DNA of 64,000 nt, taken from the NCBI RefSeq assembly GCF_030269905.1, contig NZ_BSVC01000001.1, positions 734,163 to 798,162 of the forward strand, written 5' to 3'. Below the pieces are notes generated by a model that saw nothing but the letters and a program-made list of their open reading frames with translations, ran no database searches and was not told the origin of the DNA. Position 1 is the first letter of the stretch; each line of letters begins with the position of its first letter. The translations under genes and the position numbers were made by a program. Below, piece after piece: positions 42,170 through 49,015 of this stretch. This DNA comes from Pelosinus sp. IPA-1. Its GTDB lineage: Bacteria; Bacillota; Negativicutes; DSM-13327.

Positions 42170-42478
42170 AAGCACCATCCTTACAAGTGACTTAAGTAAC
42201 TGCCAAGAGTGTTGGAATCCAGTTTCCAGTCTTAGCAACTAGTTAGTCGGTTATAGGTAGAGTGTTTTTTGTTTTAAAATTTCCTAGTAGGTAAAAGCCT
42301 AAATCCTCTTCTCCCTATGAATGGTGAATTGAAGATTGCTCAAGTGACCATGGTGAAGTAGTTAGTTAGTTAATAAGTTTCGTCCTGAAAGGTTGATGTT
42401 GAGATTTGTCTCAGGTAAACAGAATGTAAGGATGGTTGCTTTTTGAGAGAAGGTTAAATGCCTTCTCTCTTTATTTTG
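42170..42478 (+). ncRNA. Structured ncRNA of about 300 nt, family not recognised
   Basis: No plausible reading frame. The ends close: the 16 bases at 42170-42185 (AAGCACCATCCTTACA) pair with 42425-42441 (TGTAAGGATGGTTGCTT) with one bulged base. Inside, ACTTA/TAAGT and AACT/AGTT can extend the rod, and local hairpins TGGAA-TCCAGT-TTCCA, TAGG-TAAAAG-CCTA and GAGA-TTTG-TCTC are visible. A good promoter starts exactly at the closing stem and a 9-bp terminator follows directly, so it is an independent transcript. I find no SRP, tmRNA, RNase P, T-box or known riboswitch core. It lies between the hydrogenase operon and the Fur-controlled feo genes. Confidence 0.65.
42445..42478 (+). terminator. Terminator of ncRNA 2
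   Basis: GAGAGAAGG / CCTTCTCTC, 9 bp perfect, 7-base loop, followed by TTTATTTTG. Confidence 0.85.
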
Positions 42479-42548
42479 TCTATAAGAGTTAAAGAGCAAT
42501 AGGGTTATCATGTATACAAGGAATAAGGCAAAAACTCAAGAGAAGGGC

Positions 42549-42578
42549 TTGACAGTTTAGGCTAAATTCAGTTATTAT
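42549..42578 (+). promoter_or_regulatory. Promoter of the feo operon
   Basis: TTGACA (42549-42554), 18-base spacer, TATTAT (42573-42578). The Fur-like box follows directly. Confidence 0.7.
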
Positions 42579-42589
42579 ATAGATAATAT

Positions 42590-42608
42590 GATAATGAGAA
42601 TTGGTATC
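42590..42608 (+). promoter_or_regulatory. Fur box upstream of feoA
   Basis: GATAATGAGAATTGGTATC matches 15 of 19 positions of the Fur consensus (GATAATGATAATCATTATC). It covers the expected transcription start of the feo operon, so iron-loaded Fur should repress it. Confidence 0.8.
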
Positions 42609-42633
42609 AGGCAAGTGAAAGGAGAAATGTAGA

Positions 42634-42864
42634 ATGGCTAAAGTACTTAGTGATTTACTCCCTGGAGAAAAAGGAGTAGTCAAAAAGGTAGCTGGCAATA
42701 GCATGATAAAGCGACGCATCATCGATATGGGTGTTGTGGCGGGTACGATAATTGAAGTTCAAAAATTTGCGCCTTTAGGTGATCCTATGGAAATAAAAGT
42801 AAAAGGCTTTAATCTCTCGTTACGGAAAAATGAAGCCGAGATGATTGAACTTGAAATGGCCTAA
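42634..42864 (+). CDS. feoA: FeoA-domain protein (first copy)
   Basis: 76-aa SH3-like cytoplasmic protein of the FeoA family, an accessory factor of the FeoB ferrous iron transporter. Typical features: LLPGEKGVVKKVAGNSMIKRR followed by the DMGVVAGTIIEVQKFAPLGDP turn and a C-terminal LSLRKNEAEMIEL strand. AAAGGAG precedes the ATG by about 9 bases. First gene of the Fur-controlled operon; the second FeoA follows after 18 bases. Confidence 0.93.
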   Translation: MAKVLSDLLPGEKGVVKKVAGNSMIKRRIIDMGVVAGTIIEVQKFAPLGDPMEIKVKGFNLSLRKNEAEMIELEMA

Positions 42865-42882
42865 GGAATAGGGGGTATTGCT

Positions 42883-43095
42883 ATGCCACTAGTATTTGCG
42901 AGAATTGGACAAAAGTGCATAATAAAAGATTTTGCCTGTTCTTGTGCGATGCGTATGCGCATGGTAAATATGGGCCTTGTTCCTGGATGCTCTGTAGAAG
43001 TTATGAATAGTGTCAACGGTACTTTATTGGTGAAGGTTGGTCAGTCTAGAATAATGTTAGAAAACTGTCTAGCACATCAAATTCATGTACATTAA
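42883..43095 (+). CDS. FeoA-domain protein (second copy)
   Basis: 70-aa FeoA-family protein, divergent from the first copy. It has an unusual CSCAMRMRMVNMGLVPG segment with two cysteines near residues 19-21, then the typical VEVMNSVNGTLLVKVG. GGGGGT lies 7 bases before the ATG. Tandem FeoA proteins before FeoB are common in Firmicutes; the cysteine pair suggests metal or redox sensing, but that is speculation. Confidence 0.9.
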   Translation: MPLVFARIGQKCIIKDFACSCAMRMRMVNMGLVPGCSVEVMNSVNGTLLVKVGQSRIMLENCLAHQIHVH

Positions 43096-43113
43096 AAAAA
43101 ATACAACATGACT

Positions 43114-43132
43114 GAGAATGATAATTGGTTTC
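43114..43132 (+). promoter_or_regulatory. Second Fur box, before feoB
   Basis: GAGAATGATAATTGGTTTC matches 14 of 19 positions of the Fur consensus. It lies in the 61-base gap between the second feoA and feoB, suggesting a separately regulated internal promoter, though none is obvious. Confidence 0.65.
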
Positions 43133-43162
43133 ATAAAAATGTCTTGATAAAGGGGAATGATG

Positions 43163-45547
43163 ATGGTAGGCAAAAAGGTAACAGTAGCACTGGTTGGTAA
43201 CCCGAATTCCGGTAAAACCACCATTTTTAATAATTTAACAGGGGGACGTCAACATGTAGGAAATTATCCTGGCGTTACTGTTGAGAAAAAAGAAGGATAT
43301 CGAAATCTAGGTGAGAATGAGTTTTCCATTATTGATTTGCCTGGTACTTATAGTTTAACAGCATACTCTCAAGAAGAAGTAGTAACTCGCAATTTTATTG
43401 TAAATGATAAACCAGATGTGGTCATTGATATTTTAGATACATCAAATTTGGAACGTAATTTATATTTAACCGTGCAATTATTAGAATTAGGTCATCCCCT
43501 AATACTAGCGTTAAACATGGTGGATGTAGCGGAAGCTGCAGGGTTAAAAATTAATGATGCAAGGTTATCACAATGTTTAAATGGTATTCCCGTTGTACGT
43601 ACGATTGGTGTACGTAAAGAAGGTATGGAATCTATCTTGCATAATGCAATGCAGGCAAGTGGCAGTAAGTTAGCTAGTGGTTTTAAATTAGATTATGGTG
43701 TTCATGTCGAAGAAGCATTGCAAAAATTAGAATCTTTATTGCTGCCATTACATAAGGAAATTAACTTTTCTGAGAGATGGCTAGCATTAAAATTACTTGA
43801 GAATGACTCCAATATTATTGAATCTCTTAGAAAACTGCCGAATTCCAATGAAATTATGGCATCTTGTAGGACAATTAGAGAAGAATTGGTAAAAGAATTA
43901 GGCGAGGATATTGAAGTTTTTATTGCAGGGCAGCGTTATCAGTTCGTTGGCAAAGTTTTTCAACAAGTTGCTGATACTAGAAGTTTAACGACGATGACTA
44001 CATCAGATAAAATCGATAAGGTTTTGACTAATCGAATGTTCGGTTTGCCTATATTTTTTGCATTGATGTGGTTAGTGTTTAACTTAGTATTCACAATTGG
44101 AGATATTCCTTCTGGTTGGATTGAAACGGGAATGGGCAAGTTTGGTGAATATATTGGAGATATCATGGGGGATGGCCCTCTGAAGTCTTTAATAGTTGAT
44201 GGTATAATTGGCGGTGTGGGTAGCGTTCTTACCTTTGTCCCTGGAATTTTACTATTATTCTTAGCGATTGCTTTACTGGAAGACACGGGTTATATGGCTA
44301 GAGCAGCCTTTATTATGGATAGGCTGATGCGTAGATTTGGTTTACATGGTAAATCCTTTATTCCTCTCATGTTAGGGTTTGGTTGCAGTGTTTCTGCTAT
44401 TATGGGAACGAGAACCCTGGAAAATCCTCGGGATCGAATTATTACTATATTGATTTCGCCACTCATGAGTTGTAGTGCGAAGCTGCCCGTATATACTGTG
44501 CTAATCGCTGCATTCTTTGATGCAGATATTGCTGGTAATGTATTATTTTCGATTTATGTTATAGGAATTATACTATCCATGATCGTAGCGAGTCTTTTCC
44601 GTAAGACTGTTTTAAAAGGCGAAAGTGAGCCTTTCGTTATGGAGTTACCTCCTTATCGTATACCTACGCTAAAAAGTGTAGTCATTCATATGTGGGAACG
44701 TGGCTCTTTATATGTAAAAAAAGCAGGTACTATCATTTTAGCAGCATCTATATTAATGTGGTTTTTAACGAATTATCCTACAAATGTAGAGTACAGTACT
44801 AATTATGAAGCTTTGATAGTTCAGGCGGAAGCGAATTACACGCAACAAGTGGAGGAAGAAGTTCTAGCTCCTTTTGCAATTGAAGATGTTGAAGCAAATG
44901 AACAACTAGCTGGTTTGATTGGTCAGATTCAAGATATTGAAAAAAACTTTGAGGAACAAACTAAGGAACTAGAAGAAGACAGTTCTGAATACGTCGCTTT
45001 AGAAGCAGACAAAACAGAGAAATTGGCACAAATTGAACTTGGAAACCCAGAAATTTACCCTAGTGCAGCAAAGTATGTTGAACTTACGAGCGGATTAGAA
45101 GAAACCAAAGAGAAGATAACGAATCAAAAAGCTGGTGAAAAGCTGGAGAAGAGTTATGCTGGACAATTTGGTAAGTTCGTTGAACCTGCGATACGACCTC
45201 TTGGTTTTGATTGGCGTGTTGGTGTGAGCTTAGTAGCTGGTGTTTCGGCGAAAGAAGTAATAATTAGTACGATGGGAACTATTTATAGCTTAGGTGCTAC
45301 TGATGAAACTTCTGCTACATTGAAACATGCTTTAGCAGAAGATAAGAATTTGAATCCTTTAGTAGCCTATAGTTTAATGATTTTTGTTCTGATTTACTCC
45401 CCTTGTTTGGCAGCCCTTGCTGTTATGAAACGAGAAACTGGTTCATGGAAATGGCCTGCAATTAGCATGATATATTCAACAACTCTTGCATATATTGTTA
45501 CTTTTATTGTGTACCAAGGTGGTAAATTATTAGGATTTGGTGGTTAG
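43163..45547 (+). CDS. feoB: Ferrous iron transporter FeoB
   Basis: 794-aa membrane GTPase that imports Fe2+. The N-terminal G domain has GNPNSGKTTIFNNLTG near residue 12, DLPGTYSLTAY near 60 and NMVDVAEA near 120. The membrane part carries the gate motifs SPLMSCSAKLPVY near 433 and YSPCLAALAVMKRE near 748. Unusual: about 120 residues (about 540-665) of acidic, Glu/Gln/Lys-rich, probably coiled-coil sequence are inserted between membrane helices, before SYAGQFGKFVEP. Most Firmicute FeoB proteins are about 650-700 aa. Three ATGs in a row exist (43157, 43160, 43163); the last has the best spacing to AAGGGG. Confidence 0.94.
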   Translation: MVGKKVTVALVGNPNSGKTTIFNNLTGGRQHVGNYPGVTVEKKEGYRNLGENEFSIIDLPGTYSLTAYSQEEVVTRNFIVNDKPDVVIDILDTSNLERNLYLTVQLLELGHPLILALNMVDVAEAAGLKINDARLSQCLNGIPVVRTIGVRKEGMESILHNAMQASGSKLASGFKLDYGVHVEEALQKLESLLLPLHKEINFSERWLALKLLENDSNIIESLRKLPNSNEIMASCRTIREELVKELGEDIEVFIAGQRYQFVGKVFQQVADTRSLTTMTTSDKIDKVLTNRMFGLPIFFALMWLVFNLVFTIGDIPSGWIETGMGKFGEYIGDIMGDGPLKSLIVDGIIGGVGSVLTFVPGILLLFLAIALLEDTGYMARAAFIMDRLMRRFGLHGKSFIPLMLGFGCSVSAIMGTRTLENPRDRIITILISPLMSCSAKLPVYTVLIAAFFDADIAGNVLFSIYVIGIILSMIVASLFRKTVLKGESEPFVMELPPYRIPTLKSVVIHMWERGSLYVKKAGTIILAASILMWFLTNYPTNVEYSTNYEALIVQAEANYTQQVEEEVLAPFAIEDVEANEQLAGLIGQIQDIEKNFEEQTKELEEDSSEYVALEADKTEKLAQIELGNPEIYPSAAKYVELTSGLEETKEKITNQKAGEKLEKSYAGQFGKFVEPAIRPLGFDWRVGVSLVAGVSAKEVIISTMGTIYSLGATDETSATLKHALAEDKNLNPLVAYSLMIFVLIYSPCLAALAVMKRETGSWKWPAISMIYSTTLAYIVTFIVYQGGKLLGFGG

Positions 45548-45570
45548 TTCTATTACAGTATAAGGATTTG

Positions 45571-45597
45571 GGGTTTGCGCTATAGTAGCGCAAACCC
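45571..45597 (+). repeat. Hairpin between feoB and the Cys-rich gene
   Basis: GGGTTTGCGC / GCGCAAACCC, 10 bp perfect with a 7-base loop, 23 bases after feoB. No T-tract follows, so it may stabilise the mRNA or reduce read-through rather than terminate. Confidence 0.7.
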
Positions 45598-45669
45598 GCC
45601 TTGTTAAGATATAAGATGAAATAACTTTATTTCAATTCAATATATGTCTTGAAAAAGGAGGAGAGAAAC

Positions 45670-45825
45670 ATGCAGACAATAATATTATATGGAATTGGTA
45701 TACTCGCAGTTGGTTATATAGCCTTGACGGTTTGGAAAAACATAAAAGGACAAGGCTCATGTTGCAGTGGCTCAGGGAAAAGTAGTGGCTGTGGTGGTTG
45801 TGGATCAACAACGAATTGTAAGTAA
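45670..45825 (+). CDS. FeoB-associated Cys-rich membrane protein
   Basis: 51-aa protein: an N-terminal membrane helix (TIILYGIGILAVGYIALTVW, residues 3-22), a short basic turn (KNIKG), then a Gly/Ser/Cys-rich tail GSCCSGSGKSSGCGGCGS ending NCK, with five cysteines. Such small proteins regularly follow feoB in Firmicutes and are thought to replace FeoC; a role in Fe(II) handling is inferred. A strong AAGGAGGAG site lies 8 bases before the ATG. It is well supported by context despite its small size. Confidence 0.88.
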   Translation: MQTIILYGIGILAVGYIALTVWKNIKGQGSCCSGSGKSSGCGGCGSTTNCK

Positions 45826-45878
45826 TAGGATTAAATGAAGATAGCTCAGTGGCTACCTTTATTTTTTAACAAATCAAT

Positions 45879-45897
45879 GAGAATGATAATCAATAAC
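45879..45897 (+). promoter_or_regulatory. Third Fur box, before the DUF2325 gene
   Basis: GAGAATGATAATCAATAAC matches 16 of 19 positions of the Fur consensus and lies 17 bases before the DUF2325 start, overlapping nearly to the ribosome site. Confidence 0.8.
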
Positions 45898-45914
45898 AAT
45901 AAGGAGGGTTATTT

Positions 45915-46205
45915 ATGTCTATCGTAGTAATTGGTGCGGATTATTTAGGTAGTATTGAAAAGAATTTATATTCGTTAGGGGTAACGGAATTGACGCATAT
46001 AGATGGTCGGAGAGTGTCAAATCAAAATAAAATCAGTATTCCCAAAAAGACACAATTTGTATTGGTTCTAACAGATTATGTAAATCATAATACGGCTAAA
46101 ATGGTGAAGGCAATTGCAAAGGCCCAAGATGTACCTTTAGTGTTTTCCAAACGATCCTGGGGTGCCGTGGAAGAAAAAATAGCAGCTGCAGGAGTTATGG
46201 AATAA
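45915..46205 (+). CDS. DUF2325 family protein
   Basis: 96-aa protein of the DUF2325 family: SIVVIGADYLGSIEKNL at the N-terminus, GVTELTHIDGR near residue 25, then a Rossmann-like FVLVLTDYVNHNTAKMV near 49 and KAQDVPLVFSKRSW near 70. AAGGAGG lies 8 bases before the ATG. It is preceded by a Fur box and sits in the feo region, so a role in iron homeostasis is plausible, but none is proven. Confidence 0.88.
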   Translation: MSIVVIGADYLGSIEKNLYSLGVTELTHIDGRRVSNQNKISIPKKTQFVLVLTDYVNHNTAKMVKAIAKAQDVPLVFSKRSWGAVEEKIAAAGVME

Positions 46206-46240
46206 GATATAAAAAAGTATTAAAGGTGGAATTGATTATC

Positions 46241-46858
46241 ATGAGTTGGAAACAATTTTTACAAATACAAGATACTAAAAACAATACGGATTTTTTCTCA
46301 AAATGGTTAGTGGTAGAATTAGCACCGACTATTTACGGTGAAAAACCAAGTACTTTACTCAATTTAATGGATTCACCCCAATTTTTAATGAAAACATTAT
46401 GGCTTACATATGGACAGGGATTGTTAGCTAACAGTAATATGGAGTGGATAGTACTAAAAGAGGACGCAGCAAGTATGAAAGTACTTTTCTATCGAGTAGA
46501 TTTATTAAATGCCTATGTAAATGATGATAATAACCGCCGTTTCTTAGCAGGGTTTGGTTATCATGCAGCTATGAACTTAGAGGAGTTGCTGGAACATTTT
46601 AAAGAACGCTTTCAAGGAGTTTGTCCTCATGAAATGGGTATTTTATTAGGAATTCCTCTTAAAGATGTCATGGGATTTATGGGACTCGGAGGAGAATGCC
46701 ATACTTGCCATGGTATGTGGAAGGTTTATGGTGATCCAGCATCTTCACTTTCTATGATGCAACGGATGGAGGAAGCAAAAAGTAGGGTGGCAGATTGGAT
46801 GATGAAAGGATATGCAGTGAAAGAGGTTTTATATGGATCCTGTACTATGACTGCTTAA
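46241..46858 (+). CDS. DUF3793 family protein
   Basis: 205-aa soluble protein matching DUF3793. Features: SKWLVVELAPTIYGEKPSTLL near residue 20, FYRVDLLNAYVND near 83, CPHEMGILLGIPLKDVMGFM near 127, and a CHTCHG motif near 153 that could bind metal or haem. The ATG at 46241 is used; GTG at 46226 overlaps the AAAGGTGG site. Co-transcribed with DUF2325 under the third Fur box. These families cluster with feo genes in Clostridia-like genomes; the function is unknown. Confidence 0.85.
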   Translation: MSWKQFLQIQDTKNNTDFFSKWLVVELAPTIYGEKPSTLLNLMDSPQFLMKTLWLTYGQGLLANSNMEWIVLKEDAASMKVLFYRVDLLNAYVNDDNNRRFLAGFGYHAAMNLEELLEHFKERFQGVCPHEMGILLGIPLKDVMGFMGLGGECHTCHGMWKVYGDPASSLSMMQRMEEAKSRVADWMMKGYAVKEVLYGSCTMTA

Positions 46859-46876
46859 GAAGTATAATGAATGTTT

Positions 46877-46913
46877 TACTACTATTTCAAGCGCTGTTTA
46901 GCCGTAGTATTTT
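46877..46913 (+). terminator. Weak terminator after DUF3793
   Basis: TACTAC / GTAGTA, 6 bp with a long loop, followed by TTTTAC. Confidence 0.35.
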
Positions 46914-46989
46914 ACACTGAGATACGATTACAATCATTATTATTTGTGACTTTTGGGATATGCTATATCCTCATCTAAAATAATTGGTG

Positions 46990-47031
46990 AAAAAGCAGCT
47001 TTTTTGCATGAAAATCTGCTTTTTTTCTTTA
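46990..47031 (+). terminator. Terminator-like hairpin before TVP38 gene
   Basis: AAAAAGCAG / CTGCTTTTT, 9 bp with an 18-base loop, followed by TTTTCTTTA. Confidence 0.65.
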
Positions 47032-47109
47032 CATTATATAAAGAATGCAGTTATAATTTGAGAGTAGAAAAAATAGCCATATTCTTTGTAATAAATGAGG
47101 TTTATATTT

Positions 47110-47128
47110 AATAATGATAATGATATGT
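47110..47128 (+). promoter_or_regulatory. Possible Fur-like site on the TVP38 start codon
   Basis: AATAATGATAATGATATGT matches 13 of 19 positions of the Fur consensus, mainly in the first two NAT(A/T)AT units. It overlaps the start codon at 47114, unusual for an operator. Confidence 0.35.
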
Positions 47129-47776
47129 GAAAAAAAATCAGCGATGAAGGCTGGTTTTTTATTGGTTTCTCTTTTATTTGTGTTACTGCTAGTACATTTT
47201 GTGGGAGTTAGTCGCCTGACGCCTGAATCCATTCGGAACATAGTGTTATCTTTCGGGTGGTGGGGCCCTGTTGTCTATGTGGTCATGTATACAATTAGGC
47301 CTTTACTTCTGTTTCCTGCGATTCTTCTTACCTTAGCAGGTGGTTTGGCCTTTGGCCCTTGGTGGGGAACGTTCTATGTTGTCTTAGGCGGCGTAATGGG
47401 CGCGTGTTTGTGTTTTACTATAGCCCGTTTATTAGGACGTGATAAAATGCAAAAATACATAGGGAAATTTTCGCAACTTCAATTATTTGAAAGTCAGATT
47501 GCACAAAATGGCTTTCGTACTATGTTAATCATGCGAATTGTACCTATTTTTCCTTATGATCCCGTAAGCTATTTAGCCGGATTATCTAAGATTCGCTTTT
47601 GGGATTATACAGCGGCAACTGCCCTTGGAATGATTCCCGGAGCATTTGCGTATAATGTATTAGGTTATTCCCTAACAGATGTTTTTTCTTCGACCTTTTT
47701 ATTAGCTCTATTATTTGTCGTAGTTGTTATGTGCACGCCGCTATTATATCATTTTGTAAAACAGAGAAGAGTTTAG
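47114..47776 (+). CDS. TVP38/TMEM64 (DedA-like) membrane protein
   Basis: 220-aa membrane protein of the TVP38/TMEM64 (SNARE-associated/VTT) family. About six hydrophobic segments; the diagnostic RPLLLFPAILLTLAGGLAFGP (near residues 57-77) and RIVPIFPYDPVSYLAGLS (near 141) are present. Family members are linked to lipid scrambling and envelope homeostasis; the exact role here is unknown. The start is uncertain: ATG at 47114 has only a distant GAGG; ATG at 47120 and 47144 are alternatives. Confidence 0.87.
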   Translation: MIMICEKKSAMKAGFLLVSLLFVLLLVHFVGVSRLTPESIRNIVLSFGWWGPVVYVVMYTIRPLLLFPAILLTLAGGLAFGPWWGTFYVVLGGVMGACLCFTIARLLGRDKMQKYIGKFSQLQLFESQIAQNGFRTMLIMRIVPIFPYDPVSYLAGLSKIRFWDYTAATALGMIPGAFAYNVLGYSLTDVFSSTFLLALLFVVVVMCTPLLYHFVKQRRV

Positions 47777-47789
47777 TCATATAATAAAT

Positions 47790-47822
47790 AGACCTTGCCT
47801 TTTTAAGGCAAGGTCTTATTTT
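47790..47822. terminator. First of three hairpins after TVP38 gene
   Basis: AGACCTTGCCTT / AAGGCAAGGTCT, 12 bp, 3-base loop, followed by TATTTTA. It is terminator-like on both strands. Confidence 0.85.
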
Positions 47823-47824
47823 AC

Positions 47825-47857
47825 GGAACCAAGCAAGTGTAACACTTTCTTGGTTCC
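47825..47857. repeat. Second hairpin in the tandem cluster
   Basis: GGAACCAAG / CTTGGTTCC with inner AAGTGT / ACACTT, separated by single unpaired bases. No T-tract. Confidence 0.7.
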
Positions 47858-47893
47858 AAGTAAGAACGACTAAGGCTTCTGCCTGCGTCCGGG

Positions 47894-47917
47894 GACTTGG
47901 CACAAGCCAAGTCTTTT
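47894..47917. terminator. Third hairpin before the TtcA-like gene end
   Basis: GACTTGGC / GCCAAGTC, 8 bp, 4-base loop, followed by TTTTCTTA on the plus strand. It abuts the stop codon of the minus-strand gene. Confidence 0.65.
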
Positions 47918-47918
47918 C

Positions 47919-48704
47919 TTATTTGCTCTTATTCCAAAATTGAAGATGTTTGACGCGAAGTTCTTCTCTTGTTAACTCTGCAGGCCATAATTCAGAAGTT
48001 GGGCTTTGCCGCATAGCTGCAGCCAGATGAGGATAGATTTCGGGGTTTGACTTCTCCAAGGATGCAATCATATCCTTTGCCTCTTGCCTTTTTGTAAGGC
48101 CGTTTAAAGGACATGGACTTGGAATAGGAGTAAAGCCGTGAATTTTAGGAGTCTCTTTTAGCTCATGCTCACGAAAATACAGTAAGGGGCGAATGACCGT
48201 AAGGTTTTTCCGATCTAAATAAGTGGTAGGCATAAAGGTTTTAATCTGTCCAGAGTAAAGTAACCCCATTAAGAAGGTCTCTACGGCATCATCATGATGG
48301 TGAGCATAGGCTATTTTGTTAAAACCATGTTCAACTGCAAAGTTATTTATAGTACCACGACGAAAAAAAGCACAGGTAAAGCAAGGATCTTTACCATCAT
48401 TGTTTTTTATAATTCCAGCAATATCCGTCTTTTGTGTATAGAAGGGGACTTCAAGATCAGCGCAAAAATCTGAGATAGGTTTCGGATCAAAATCATCGGT
48501 AAACAAAGGGTCAATGGTTAATGCTGCGATTTCAAAAGGCTTTGCTGAACGCTGGCGAAGTATGGAAAGAGCATAGGTTAGAAATGTACTGTCTTTACCA
48601 CCCGATAAACCAATTAATATTTTATCACCTGCTGCTATCATATCAAATTCCGTAATAGCGCGACAAAGCCGAGCAAAGTACTGTTCCGGCAAATGTTTCT
48701 TCAT
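47919..48704 (-). CDS. TtcA-like tRNA thiolation ATPase
   Basis: 261-aa PP-loop ATPase of the TtcA/TtuA-like group. The PP-loop ILIGLSGGKDSTFLTYAL is near residue 29; the CFTC cysteine pair near 107 may bind an Fe-S cluster, and YAHHHDDAVETFLMGLLY near 132 is typical. It would thiolate a tRNA base (2-thiocytidine in E. coli TtcA); the target in this organism is not known. GGAGATG precedes the ATG by 4-5 bases. It is a single gene on the minus strand. Confidence 0.85.
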   Translation of the reverse strand: MKKHLPEQYFARLCRAITEFDMIAAGDKILIGLSGGKDSTFLTYALSILRQRSAKPFEIAALTIDPLFTDDFDPKPISDFCADLEVPFYTQKTDIAGIIKNNDGKDPCFTCAFFRRGTINNFAVEHGFNKIAYAHHHDDAVETFLMGLLYSGQIKTFMPTTYLDRKNLTVIRPLLYFREHELKETPKIHGFTPIPSPCPLNGLTKRQEAKDMIASLEKSNPEIYPHLAAAMRQSPTSELWPAELTREELRVKHLQFWNKSK

Positions 48705-49015
48705 TTAGCATCTCCTATTATCCACAAAAATTTTAAATAAGAATAAGTAAATCCTTTGTAATAATAATAGATTTTTATAATATAGTCTAGTCTTTCAATA
48801 AGAGAATTGTAAAGGGAGAGGAGGCTACCCTAGGAAGAAGAGGAATTGTGACAGATTAATAAACTTTTACCACAATGCTGAGGTAGAAAAATGTACCTAT
48901 TAAACCATTGTAAAGCAATATAAAAAGACTATAATTTAATTAAAAGATACTTGAATTATAAATAAAATATAAAACTAAGTTACCACATTCATTGTGGCAA
49001 TGGGGTGATTAATTA
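48705..49015 (+). promoter_or_regulatory. Intergenic region with promoter for the PTS operon
   Basis: The 311-base interval is mostly A/T rich with no gene. TTGTAA (48908-48913), a 16-base spacer and TATAAT (48930-48935) form a plausible promoter. A short hairpin CCAC-ATTCAT-TGTGG near 48983-48997 precedes the ribosome site AATGGGGTG. I see no clear RAT antiterminator site or CcpA box. Confidence 0.5.

Noticed and set aside
42170..42478. ncRNA 2 as SRP RNA, tmRNA, RNase P RNA or a T-box
   Set aside because: The SRP GGTCAGGTCCGGAAGGAAGC-type core, a tRNA-like end, RNase P GAGGAAAGTCC and the T-box GGGTGGAACC element were all looked for and not seen.
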